A DNA stretch of 64,000 nucleotides from Hydrococcus rivularis NIES-593 (GTDB taxonomy: Bacteria > Cyanobacteriota > Cyanobacteriia > Cyanobacteriales > Microcystaceae), in the NCBI RefSeq assembly GCF_001904635.1, contig NZ_MRCB01000011.1:1-64000 (forward strand), read 5' to 3'. The notes beneath the pieces are model-generated. The model was not told where the DNA came from. It ran no database searches and saw nothing but the letters and a program-made list of their open reading frames with translations. Both the position numbers and the translations under genes were made by a program. Below are positions 27,937-36,781 of the stretch, one piece after another (the stretch's first letter is position 1; each line of letters starts with the position of its first letter).

Positions 27937-28320
27937 TCACCGCAGTAGATTTGGTACTGTAGCTTTAAATATATCCACTGTACCCTCAGCAATTAACTGA
28001 ACTGCGCTCGCCAAAATTAAAAACCCCAGTATCCGATTCAGCGCTCCCATGCCAGTTGACCCTAATTTCTCAATTAATGGCTCCCCTAAAGCAAGACATA
28101 GGTAAAGTAGGATTCCCAGTAGAGCTATTCCAATTAAACAACCCAAATAATCAACCCATTGACTAGCTCTAGTTGAAAATCCAATCACAACCCCAATCGC
28201 TCCCGGACCACTAACCATCGGCACAGCCATTGGTGTAAAAGATACATCTTCTTTATCTATTGCTTCTTTATGTTCTTGGCTAGTTAGTCGCTGACGCGCA
28301 GTTATCATAAATCTGTCCAT
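27937..28320 (-). pseudogene. MarC family membrane protein, N-terminally truncated
   Basis: 127 residues matching the C-terminal two thirds of MarC/SNARE-like membrane proteins: KEDVSFTPMAVPMVSGPGAI (the conserved P-[LM]-A-x-P-x-x-[AS]-GPGAI block), a loop, then two hydrophobic segments and GALNRILGFLILASAVQL. Full-length relatives are about 200 residues with two more N-terminal helices, for which no coding sequence is seen: upstream lies the divergent DUF29 gene. It is probably a remnant. It forms part of the debris between dndE and dndD. Confidence 0.75.
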
Positions 28321-28373
28321 TGTGTGGGTTCAGCACGAATGCGATCGAACAATTGAGGGGGAGAGCGTGGGTG

Positions 28374-28812
28374 ATGGCTAATTTAGCATCTTTGTACGAA
28401 AAAGATTTTCTCGAATGGACGATAGTTACCGCTCAATTGTTAAAACAACGGAATTGGGCAGAGTTAGACTTGGATAATTTAATACAAGAAATCTTGAGCA
28501 TGGAGAGAAGCGAGAAAAAAAGCACTCTACGGCAATCTAAAAATCTTGTTGATGCACCTGCTTAAGTATAAATATCAACCTGAAAAGCGAACTAATAGCT
28601 GGAGAAGTAGTATTAGAGAGCATCGTCAAAGAATAGCAGAAGCTTTTATTGATAGCCCTAGTCTTAAGAATTATTTTGATACTATATTTGATGAATGTTA
28701 CCAAAAAGCTCGATTGTTGGCTTCAGACGAGACGGGATTGAATGCAGATTATTTCCCTCAAGAATGTCCGTTTTCTGGTGGGCATGTATTAGATGAAAAT
28801 TATCTGCCCTAG
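28374..28812 (+). pseudogene. DUF29 gene with one-base frameshift in an A7 tract
   Basis: DUF29 proteins are ~145-residue cyanobacterial proteins of unknown function, present in many copies per genome. Here the first part reads MANLASLYEKDFLEWTI and NLIQEILSMERSEKK. The second part, in the next frame, reads ALYGNLKILLMHLLKYKYQ, HRQRIAEAFIDSPSL and DETGLNADYFPQECPF. The join is exactly at A7 (28515-28521): with six A the frame is open throughout and matches the family. ATG at 28374. Either a pseudogene, a slippery site or a sequencing error. Confidence 0.85.
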
Positions 28813-29019
28813 CGATCGCTTTTTTATTAGTAAAATGACGTTCGCCAGAATTTTTTTTGACAAATTTCTCTTTTTTCTGATATTATACTATTGACATTTC
28901 AAATAATAGGAATATTAATAGCTATCTACAAACAAAAATACTCCATTATTTATATAATAAAGTCAAGCGTTTGCGGAATCAAGCCCTATTTCTAAAAAAA
29001 CAAAAATTTTTAGCAAAAC

Positions 29020-31002
29020 TTAATAAAAATACCCAGTTTTTACGACAGTTTGACGCTTTTGGGAGTCATATTTTAATAAATATTCTCGCGCGATCGCGCC
29101 TTGTTCGCGTAGCTGTTCCACTTCGACTTTACCTATCTCGGTATCGGTCGAAAGTAGGATAACTTGATGGGATGCAGTAGGAAAATAGCGTTCGACTAAA
29201 TTACTGCGGTGGGAAGAATCTAAACGTCCCAATGGGGTATCGATCGCAACGGGCAAATTGCGACCAGAAACTCGTGCCAGTCCCCACAAAAACGCGATCG
29301 CGAGTAATTGTTTTTCTCCAGCGGAGAGGCGATGTTTAGGAACGGGTAAACCTTGCAAATCGTAGAGAGAAAGACTGAAATTATTCGTATCGATCGCAAC
29401 TCGATGAACCAAATCCGACTTATGCAAAAGATAGCGGAAACATTCAGTCACTTCTCCCTCTAATTTATTTAACTTTTTCAGAGTTAAACGTTCTCGAAAA
29501 AGCTGGAGTGTTTTTTGAACTTTTGTCACCGATTTAATGATATGTTCGTCGTTAGCGCGATCGATTGCCTGTTCGCTATATTTTTCTAGTTCTTTTTTGA
29601 TCTTATCAATCGCTTTTGTCACCTCTTCATACTTGTGCTTTCCTGCCTCATAAGCTGCTTGGCATTTAATTAATTCTTTTTGCGCTTCTTTAACAAGCTG
29701 GTCTAACTTTTGATAGTCTTCTGGTGATGCAGCGACAGCTAATTGTCTCTCAGTTGAATCCAATTCTTCTTCGAGTTGTTTTAATCGTTCTATTTGTTTG
29801 CTAGCTAAATCGATCTGCATAGGGAGTTGATGTTCTAATAAATTATCTAGCTGTTTAATTCCTTCTTCATCAATACACAACCACGGTTTTTTATTGAATT
29901 CCAGTTCTGGATTTAGAGAGTGATTTTCTTCTTGAAGAAATAATTTAATCTTTTCTAACTGTTTAGAAGTCAAAGATAATTTGTCTAGGTATTTTAGCAG
30001 GCGATCGTCTCGTTGTTGGATAACATCTCTAGCCACTTTTGCTTGTAGAATCTTTGCTTCTATTTCTGCTTGTAATTTTGCTCGTTTTAATAGAGTAGTT
30101 ATCAATCCTAATGGCAAAAGATCGGATGCTAAATTGCACATTTCTTGGCGTTGATTATCGGTCGCTTTAGCGAGTTCGTCGAGCTTGCTTTCTAACTGAC
30201 TTCTTTGGGCAGCAATTCTGCCTCCTTCAGTCCGAAACTTATCGGCTGCTTCTTGATAGTTTTTTTGTGCTTCTTTGAGCTGTTGTTGTAATGTACCTAA
30301 AGCGGCTTGGGCAAGTTCTTTCTCTTGCTTATATTGCTTAAGTCTGGCTTCAATTTCTTCTAAATTTGACAACTGAGAAGCACTGGCTAAAGCTTTTCGT
30401 TTGCGACTGGCTAAGATATCTAGATCGATAGATAACCGTTCGGCTAATTCGAGTCCTAATAGAGATTGAATAGCTTCAATAACTGCTTGAGGAGGCGTGT
30501 CTTGTTCTGCCAGTTCTTTAACTTGTTCTCCATCAAAAAGAAAGAGATTAGAAATTCCCAAGGGAAGAATTGTTTCAATATATTCATCCCAAGTATTGGA
30601 CAAGGCAGGATCGGGCCAATCCGTGTCTAAAATGCCTAAGTTGTCTTTTCCATCTTTAGGATTTTTTGTCCAACTGCGGACAATTCTAAATTCTTTCCAT
30701 TGGTCATTAATAATATGTTCAAAAGCCAGTTCTATACGGGTTTGCTCTATTGGTGAAGCTTGGTTGTTAACCGCTTGAGTCAGAAATTCGCTATACCCTA
30801 AATTACCGCGAGTAGAACAGTGAGCGCGTTGTCCGTATAAAGCAAGGCGAATGGCATCCATAAGAGTTGTTTTACCGCCACCATTCATGCCACCAAAAAG
30901 AATAATTGGACGAGTATTTTCATTAATTTCTGGATTTAAGTTAATGACATGACGATTGGCATAAGGACCGAAGTTTTGTAAGACTAACTCTTTAAAAATC
31001 AT
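29020..31002 (-). CDS. dndD: DNA sulfur modification protein DndD
   Basis: 660-residue SMC/Rad50-like ATPase of DNA phosphorothioation, thought to help nick or open DNA for sulfur incorporation. The start FKELVLQNFGPYANRHVINL and P-loop LFGGMNGGGKTTLMDAIRLA are typical. A long coiled coil occupies about 200-520. The C-terminus has the ABC signature LSAGEKQLLAIAFLWGLARV and Walker B VAIDTPLGRLDSSHR. It is intact. Downstream on the same strand the order D then E is kept, but 2.5 kb of relic genes intervene. Upstream is glucokinase rather than dndC. A cysteine desulfurase (DndA/IscS role) lies 19 kb away at 50369. Confidence 0.93.
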   Translation of the reverse strand: MIFKELVLQNFGPYANRHVINLNPEINENTRPIILFGGMNGGGKTTLMDAIRLALYGQRAHCSTRGNLGYSEFLTQAVNNQASPIEQTRIELAFEHIINDQWKEFRIVRSWTKNPKDGKDNLGILDTDWPDPALSNTWDEYIETILPLGISNLFLFDGEQVKELAEQDTPPQAVIEAIQSLLGLELAERLSIDLDILASRKRKALASASQLSNLEEIEARLKQYKQEKELAQAALGTLQQQLKEAQKNYQEAADKFRTEGGRIAAQRSQLESKLDELAKATDNQRQEMCNLASDLLPLGLITTLLKRAKLQAEIEAKILQAKVARDVIQQRDDRLLKYLDKLSLTSKQLEKIKLFLQEENHSLNPELEFNKKPWLCIDEEGIKQLDNLLEHQLPMQIDLASKQIERLKQLEEELDSTERQLAVAASPEDYQKLDQLVKEAQKELIKCQAAYEAGKHKYEEVTKAIDKIKKELEKYSEQAIDRANDEHIIKSVTKVQKTLQLFRERLTLKKLNKLEGEVTECFRYLLHKSDLVHRVAIDTNNFSLSLYDLQGLPVPKHRLSAGEKQLLAIAFLWGLARVSGRNLPVAIDTPLGRLDSSHRSNLVERYFPTASHQVILLSTDTEIGKVEVEQLREQGAIAREYLLKYDSQKRQTVVKTGYFY

Positions 31003-31082
31003 GAAAATTTAAAAATAAAATTATTGATATCTTCCTAAAAAGATTGATGAGAGGATAGATTATAGCACCGATCCTTCGATCG

Positions 31083-32144
31083 CTAGATTTGAGCAGCACG
31101 AAAGGCAGCTCCAATCAGTCCAACTTTTGGATTGAGAACCACATAGACGGGAATTTTATTGAGAATGGGACTGACTCTTCCTTTAGCTTTGAAAGCTTTC
31201 ATAAAGTCTTCTTGCTGCAAGAGAGATAAAATCTTGGCAGAAATGCCGCCAGCAATGTAGAGTCCGCCATAGGGCAATAATTTTAGCGCTAGGTTTCCTG
31301 CTTCTGCCCCATAAGCTTCTACAAATAGCCTCATAGTTTGTTGGCACAGACGATCGCTTTGCGCAATGGCTGCTTTGGAAATTTCTGCTGCTAAATCAAC
31401 GGTTTTCTCTTCCTTGCCGAGTTCTTGCAACCAAGTTTGATAGATTTTGGCAAAGGCAGGAGAGGATTGAGAACTATCCCTGTCCCATAAAAACTGATAA
31501 ATTGAGATAATTCCTTGTCCAGATACGATTCGTTCGACAGAAACTCGCTCTAAATTATTCTTCTCCAAAATATAATTGAGTAACTGAAACTCTAGGGTAG
31601 AATGGGGGGCAAAATCTACATGACCTCCTTCGCTGCTAAAGACGCGATAGCTGCCGTCTGAGAGAGGAATTAAAAATCCTTCTCCTAATCCCGTTCCCGC
31701 TCCTAGAATAGCGATCGGAGCATTGCGATCGCTTTCGACTGCCTGTAGCGCATACAAATCTTGCTCGGACAATCCCAATACGCCGTAACCAATAGCAGCA
31801 AAATCATTAATGAGAGATACTTTGGCAATAGATAATTCTCTCTCGATGCGATCGCCCTCCAGAGACCAACTTAAATTAGTCAGTTTCGCAGTATTGTTGG
31901 TTACTGGTCCGGCAATGCCAAAGCAAGCTTTTTCAACTATTGGTCGTTCTCCCAATTGTTCTGTCGCTGCCTCTAGTAACCGACATACGATTGGCACTAA
32001 GTCGGGAAACTCTTTACTCGAATAAGTTTGCTCGTAAAGCGTGATTAAGGTTGGGAATTTATGCGTTGTTTCCGTTTTTTCCGCTTTAACCAACCGCAAG
32101 ATAGTTTTTGTGCCGCCAATGTCTCCGGCTAGTAAAATTGCCAT
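31083..32144 (-). CDS. glk: Glucokinase
   Basis: ATP-dependent glucose phosphorylation, 353 residues. ATP-binding LLAGDIGGTKTILRLV at the start, KVSLINDFAAIGYGVLGL with the catalytic Asp, and ILGAGTGLGEGFLI are the conserved blocks; FSSEGGHVDFAP is the glucose-binding loop of bacterial glucokinases. No DNA-binding domain, so it is not a ROK repressor. Alone on its transcript; upstream is the divergent DUF6056 gene. Confidence 0.96.
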   Translation of the reverse strand: MAILLAGDIGGTKTILRLVKAEKTETTHKFPTLITLYEQTYSSKEFPDLVPIVCRLLEAATEQLGERPIVEKACFGIAGPVTNNTAKLTNLSWSLEGDRIERELSIAKVSLINDFAAIGYGVLGLSEQDLYALQAVESDRNAPIAILGAGTGLGEGFLIPLSDGSYRVFSSEGGHVDFAPHSTLEFQLLNYILEKNNLERVSVERIVSGQGIISIYQFLWDRDSSQSSPAFAKIYQTWLQELGKEEKTVDLAAEISKAAIAQSDRLCQQTMRLFVEAYGAEAGNLALKLLPYGGLYIAGGISAKILSLLQQEDFMKAFKAKGRVSPILNKIPVYVVLNPKVGLIGAAFRAAQI

Positions 32145-32368
32145 AGTAAATTGTTGTTTTTTTGTGTTCGATCGATTAGTTTATCTTAATTTGAGAAGAA
32201 TAATTTATCATTTTATGATATTAAAATCTTATTATAGGTGAGGTATTTGCAACCTAACTAGCTAACAAGTTTGGCTCGATTTACATAATTCCAAGCTGGA
32301 ACAAACTCATTTCTAAGAATTAAACGATTCCAATTTATAGGATAAATATTTAGCTAAAAATTTTGTCA

Positions 32369-33811
32369 ATGAATATTTTTGTTAAAGCAACTCTAATAGT
32401 TATTATCATTCCATTTTTATTAATATCTTATTTCAATCATCCATCTACAGATGATTTCTGCTATGCAAATAAAGTATTAGAATTAGGCTTTTGGAATACT
32501 CAAATATTTTGGTATCTTAATTGGTCGGGTCGTTATTTTGGGACAGCGGCTAATAGTTTGTATGCAGTTATAGTCGGTTTATTTGGAGAAGATAACTACA
32601 CAACTAATTTTTGGATACTTTATAAGTTTGTCGCTCCATTTCTGTTTGGAATGTTCTGGATTTCACTGTTTTGCTTTTTCAAAGCGATCGCTGGCAAAAT
32701 AAGCTCTAATTGGAATCTATTTTGGGCGACTTGTTTAGGATTTGTTATCTATCTGTGCGGAATGCCTTCAACGGTAGAAGGATTTTACTGGTTAAATGGA
32801 GCTTTTTACTATACCTTAGGCAATATATTTTTATTTTTTCTTTTATCTTTACTTTTATCCAAAGAGCGAATACTGAATTCTAAGAGTTGGTTTCGAAAAA
32901 TTATTTATGGTTTAGGTTGTGCTTTGCTCGCTGCTGCAATTGCAGGTTCCTCTGAAATTCTTGCTATAGTTCTACTGACAATAGCTTTGATAGGCGTTTT
33001 ATTAACAAGTTACACTAAGCATCATAGTTGTTTAATATGGAGAATTGTTTTAGGAGTAGCTATAATCTCCATCGCACTATCTTTTCTTTCTCCTGGAACT
33101 TCTCAGCGATATTATGTAACTGTAGAGCAAGAGCAAGTTGATTATTCCTTCAAACTGATGCTTGGAATCACAATTCAATTCATACGCACTCTCAATTTTT
33201 GGATTTTAAATCCTGTGTTATTAAGTACAAGCATCATTTTTATTCCTATAGCAATTTTATTGGCAAAACAATATAGAATACCTCAAATTATAGGATATAA
33301 AAAGTTTTTAATTATTGGATATATTGTTATTTGGATGTCTTTAGTAGCCATAACATTTTTTATGCCTTATATTTCCGCTGATTACTTACCAGGTCGAGTC
33401 TTAAACACAAGCTATTTTATATTTTTGATGGGTTGGTTTTTAGGCATTTTCATCTTAATTAAGAGTTTAGGAGAGCGGCAATCTGAAACGATAATTGTCC
33501 CCAAGTATCTAACAATTTCTGCGTGGGTAGTAATGATAATGGGGCTTTTATTTGATAGTCATTTTGGACAAGCAATCTACGATTTATTAGTAAATGCTCC
33601 TCGCTATCATTCCGAATTACAAAATCGATACGAATCGATCGCCAAAAATATTGCTGAAAATGAAAAAAGTTTTAGAGTTCCAGCATTAAACAAGCGTATA
33701 CCCAAAACAATATATCTTGACGATATTACTCTTAATCCTAACCATTGGAGTAATGAATGTTATGCAAAATTTTTTAATTTAGATTCCATAGCTATTACTA
33801 ATAAGCGTTAA
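32369..33811 (+). CDS. DUF6056-like polytopic membrane protein
   Basis: 480-residue protein with about ten to twelve hydrophobic helices. The motif NHPSTDDFCYANKVLE just after the first helix, and WNWSGRYF-like WYLNWSGRYFGTAANSLYA, recall DUF6056 proteins, a group with GT-C glycosyltransferase-like topology (acidic DD pair in the first outer loop). The soluble tail after ~400 is short. The gene is markedly richer in A+T than its neighbours and uses AT-ending codons, suggesting recent acquisition. The ATG at 32369 is chosen; a TTG at 32363 is also in frame. Possible role: lipid-linked sugar transfer for surface glycan; unproven. Confidence 0.7.
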   Translation: MNIFVKATLIVIIIPFLLISYFNHPSTDDFCYANKVLELGFWNTQIFWYLNWSGRYFGTAANSLYAVIVGLFGEDNYTTNFWILYKFVAPFLFGMFWISLFCFFKAIAGKISSNWNLFWATCLGFVIYLCGMPSTVEGFYWLNGAFYYTLGNIFLFFLLSLLLSKERILNSKSWFRKIIYGLGCALLAAAIAGSSEILAIVLLTIALIGVLLTSYTKHHSCLIWRIVLGVAIISIALSFLSPGTSQRYYVTVEQEQVDYSFKLMLGITIQFIRTLNFWILNPVLLSTSIIFIPIAILLAKQYRIPQIIGYKKFLIIGYIVIWMSLVAITFFMPYISADYLPGRVLNTSYFIFLMGWFLGIFILIKSLGERQSETIIVPKYLTISAWVVMIMGLLFDSHFGQAIYDLLVNAPRYHSELQNRYESIAKNIAENEKSFRVPALNKRIPKTIYLDDITLNPNHWSNECYAKFFNLDSIAITNKR

Positions 33812-34003
33812 TTGAGCTTAAAAGTTTAGCGAGAAAACTTAGGATGAATAGCTCTCTTGCAACCGAATTAAAATTTACCCGATCGCGGAAACTAGAATAA
33901 GGATCGGTTCCGTCATCATAAGCAAATCAGCCAATAGGATTGGATGATGTAGAATATTCCTCCATCTATTGGAAAATTTTGGGCAAACTCCTAAACGATA
34001 GAA

Positions 34004-34798
34004 ATGGAACTAAAAATTGGCTGGCTCTATCCAACTCTTATGAGTACCTACGGCGATCGCGGGAACGTTATCTGCATAGAACGCCGCTGTCAGTGGCGCG
34101 GGATTGAGGTATCGATCGTTCCGCTAGACCAACAAACTCAAGCAACTGCATTCTACCAAGTCGATCTTATCGTCGGTGGCGGCGCACAAGACCGACAGCA
34201 AGAAATCGTCATGCGCGACTTAAAAGGGGCAAAAGCCGAAGCGCTGCGCGATAAACTCGAATCGGGCACGCCGGGAGCGTTCACCTGCGGTTCTCCCCAA
34301 CTCCTCGGCCATTACTACGAACCTGCGTTTGGGCAAAGAATTGAAGGGTTAGGATTGCTCGATTTCGTTAGCAAACATCCCGGTCCCCAGGCGAAACGCT
34401 GCATCGGTAATGTCGTCTTTGAAATCACTGCCTCTCCCCTGGCGCAAGATTTAAGAGCAATGCTAGGAGAACCGCCGATTGTCATTGGCTTTGAAAATCA
34501 CGGCGGTCGAACTTATTTGGGCAATATCGCCCCGTTGGGCAAGGTCATCAAAGGCTATGGCAACAATGGGGAAGATGGCAAAGAAGGAGCATTTTATCGC
34601 AACGCGATCGCAACTTATTCTCACGGACCTCTTCTGCCAAAAAATCCTTTCATTGCAGACTGGTTGATTCAAACCGCCCTGCGGCAGAAGTATCAAACCG
34701 AGATGGTCTTAACAAAACTTGATGATTCGCTCGCATGGCGAGCAAGAGAAGCAATGTTTAAACGATTAGAGTTACCTAGCTTGCACAAGACACCCTAA
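34004..34798 (+). CDS. CobQ/GatD-type glutamine amidotransferase
   Basis: Class-I-type amidotransferase of the cobyric-acid-synthase/GatD group, 264 residues. The N-terminus LKIGWLYPTLMSTYGDRGNV and the nucleophile loop GAFTCGSPQLLGHYYEPAFG (Cys in TCGSPQ) are clear. The His partner lies in IATYSHGPLLPKNP. In many bacteria GatD pairs with the Mur-ligase-like MurT to amidate lipid II; that partner normally sits next door but is absent here. Role is therefore inferred: supply of ammonia for amidation of a cell-wall precursor or related substrate. Confidence 0.85.
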   Translation: MELKIGWLYPTLMSTYGDRGNVICIERRCQWRGIEVSIVPLDQQTQATAFYQVDLIVGGGAQDRQQEIVMRDLKGAKAEALRDKLESGTPGAFTCGSPQLLGHYYEPAFGQRIEGLGLLDFVSKHPGPQAKRCIGNVVFEITASPLAQDLRAMLGEPPIVIGFENHGGRTYLGNIAPLGKVIKGYGNNGEDGKEGAFYRNAIATYSHGPLLPKNPFIADWLIQTALRQKYQTEMVLTKLDDSLAWRAREAMFKRLELPSLHKTP

Positions 34799-34888
34799 AC
34801 TATTGATATAGAATTTTTATTTACGACGCGATTGGCAATTCTCAATTGCATAAGAGTTGCCATTTAACGATAAGAGCAACCAGAAAAT

Positions 34889-35716
34889 ATGACTGGAAAA
34901 GTATTAGAAAATGGTACGGCGGGCGTTCTTGTCCTGATTCTTCCCATTGCGGTGGCGCTAGTAGTAATCTTTACTGCCTGGCCATTACTGTTGTTACTCA
35001 TAGCCTTAAGCATCGGTTTAAAAATTTGGGACAATTACCAATGGCAACAATGGTGCAAGCAAGTCAATCCCTTCTTTACTCAACTGATTAAAGAAAATCA
35101 GGGAGCTTTGACGGTAATGGACTTGTCCCTAAAAGCTAATTTAACTGGAAGAGCAGCTAAACGTTTTTTAGAAAGAAAAGCAGAGGAATACGGCGCTCAA
35201 CGCAAAGACTACAAAGAGAAAGGTACGGTATATTACTTTCTTACCGTTAGTGCGTTGGGAAGTATTTTTGATGATAGCGACACGATCTCAGACGAGGAAG
35301 AGGAAGAACCGTTAGCATCGAGAAAAACAACTTCTCAATTAATTAGCGCGCCCGAAAAACCCTCTTTTAGCGCGATCGCTCAACTAGCCAACCAAAAAGA
35401 AAAAGAAGCAACTCAGCCGCCAGCAGAAGAAATTACCACTCAAGCGCAAGCAGCGATCGAGTCTGCTTCGGTTGCTGAGAAAGAACCTGCTGCCGAACCA
35501 GCGACAATAGAAGAAAGTGGCGCACCCAAACGGGAGGAATCGCGACTAGCCCTGATTCAAGCCGATCTTGCCAAACGTCTCGATATCAATGCCAGCACGG
35601 TAGCAAGGCGCAAATCTAGTCCCGATTTTCCAGAATGGAGTCAAAGCAAAGATCCAGAAGGAATCGCCTGGAAATACGTGCCAGAGACGCAAATGTTTGT
35701 CCCGGCGGATGAGTGA
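34889..35716 (+). CDS. Membrane-anchored protein with two HTH-like regions
   Basis: 275 residues. An N-terminal hairpin of two transmembrane helices (about 12-50) is followed by a winged-helix-like segment (ENQGALTVMDLSLKANLTGR and the following wing). A disordered acidic linker runs from about 125 to 215. The end is a second HTH-like block (LIQADLAKRLDINASTVARR) plus KSSPDFPEWSQSKDPEGIAW. The layout suggests a membrane-tethered DNA-binding protein, perhaps released by proteolysis. I recall similar conserved cyanobacterial proteins but no function. Follows the GatD-like gene by 90 bp, same strand. Confidence 0.6.
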   Translation: MTGKVLENGTAGVLVLILPIAVALVVIFTAWPLLLLLIALSIGLKIWDNYQWQQWCKQVNPFFTQLIKENQGALTVMDLSLKANLTGRAAKRFLERKAEEYGAQRKDYKEKGTVYYFLTVSALGSIFDDSDTISDEEEEEPLASRKTTSQLISAPEKPSFSAIAQLANQKEKEATQPPAEEITTQAQAAIESASVAEKEPAAEPATIEESGAPKREESRLALIQADLAKRLDINASTVARRKSSPDFPEWSQSKDPEGIAWKYVPETQMFVPADE

Positions 35717-35746
35717 TTTGTGCGCGATCGCTGCTCGAATTGACTT

Positions 35747-35826
35747 ATAACAATTTTCAGGTTTTCGCGATCGACATTCTTTTCCCCTCTCCCAAATAGG
35801 GAGAGGGGTTGGGGGTGAGGGCGATC
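35747..35826 (-). repeat. MITE-like repeat, reverse and right-truncated copy
   Basis: Begins ATAACAATTTTCAGG and continues GTTTTCGCGATCGACATTCT, then the CTCCC/GGGAG stem and GGGGTTGGGGGTGAGGGCGATC. This is the reverse complement of the 19096 copy. The outer ~35 bp on the distal side are missing. It ends eight bases from the stop of the convergent M23 peptidase gene. Confidence 0.8.
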
Positions 35827-35833
35827 TTTTTCA

Positions 35834-36739
35834 TTACTCCCTAGTTCCTGCTGGCAGATGTAGTTTCGGATCTTGCGCTACCCAACCCGCAGGCGATTTG
35901 TAACGAATTTCAAAATGTAAATGAGGCGCTTTTATATCCGGTTTCCCAGTCGTCCCAACCGTTCCAATGACATCTCCTGCCTTAACCGGCTGACCGATTT
36001 TGACCCGAACCTTATCTAGATGGGCATAGCGGGTTTGCCATTCTTCTCCGTGCGAGATAACGATTAAGTATCCGTAGGAACCTTCCTCTCCCACAAAAGC
36101 AACAATTCCCTCATCTGCTGCCAATACTGGCGTTCCCGATTCGGCTAGGAAATCGACGCCGCTATGAAACATCATTTTTCCTCCGTCGGCAGCCTCTTTT
36201 TGCCAGCCGTAGGGCAATCCGATGCGAGCATTTTGAGGGAGGGGATAATATTTTAGTCCCGTGTAGTTCCTCCTAGCATTGTCTCTGGCAGCCCAATTTA
36301 CTCCAGGAATAAAAACGACTTTAGGAGTTTTTTGACAGCCGTTAAGTTCAAATAAAACATCTGCGCGTACTCCATAGGCATTTTCTAGGTCTTTCCAGGT
36401 TGCCCCAGCTGGAACTTCTAAGCGAACGCCGTTCATAGGAGGAATGAGAATTTCTCTTCCCACAGGCGCGGAACCTCCCTGCAAAATGGGATTGAGTCGA
36501 ATCAGCGTTTCTGGCAGTAAATTATATTTTTGGGCGATAGTGGTTGTGGTTTCGCCTGGAGCAATTTTGTGACGCTGCAAGCGCGAGAGAACAGGCGGCT
36601 GACAGGATATTCCTCGAGGATTTTGTTCGGTTTCGCCTGGAGATTGAGCAACGATCGCCAGTTCGGGGTGTTTCGTCTGGAGGATTATTGCCGGATTAAT
36701 TAGAGTTGCCGTAGCGAGGGAAAATAGCCAAGAAAACAT
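35834..36739 (-). CDS. LysM-M23 metallopeptidase (murein hydrolase)
   Basis: Secreted cell-wall hydrolase, 301 residues. Signal-like N-terminus FSWLFSLATATLINPAIILQ; LysM peptidoglycan-binding region (HKIAPGETTTTIAQKYNLLP, LIRLNPIL); then an M23 endopeptidase domain with the zinc ligands in MFHSGVDF (His, Asp) and APHLHFEIR (HxH). WQTRYAHLDKVRVKIGQPV carries a further His. Such enzymes cut peptide crosslinks or act as EnvC/NlpD-type amidase activators; since all zinc ligands are present it is probably active. ATG at 36739 preferred over TTG at 36751. Confidence 0.93.
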   Translation of the reverse strand: MFSWLFSLATATLINPAIILQTKHPELAIVAQSPGETEQNPRGISCQPPVLSRLQRHKIAPGETTTTIAQKYNLLPETLIRLNPILQGGSAPVGREILIPPMNGVRLEVPAGATWKDLENAYGVRADVLFELNGCQKTPKVVFIPGVNWAARDNARRNYTGLKYYPLPQNARIGLPYGWQKEAADGGKMMFHSGVDFLAESGTPVLAADEGIVAFVGEEGSYGYLIVISHGEEWQTRYAHLDKVRVKIGQPVKAGDVIGTVGTTGKPDIKAPHLHFEIRYKSPAGWVAQDPKLHLPAGTRE

Positions 36740-36781
36740 GCGCTCGGTCAAATAATAATTAGCAATCGGTTATTAGAGATG

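Noticed and set aside
31083-32144. Glucokinase as part of the dnd locus or a ROK repressor
   Set aside because: Motifs are plain glucokinase with no DNA-binding domain; adjacency to dndD looks accidental.
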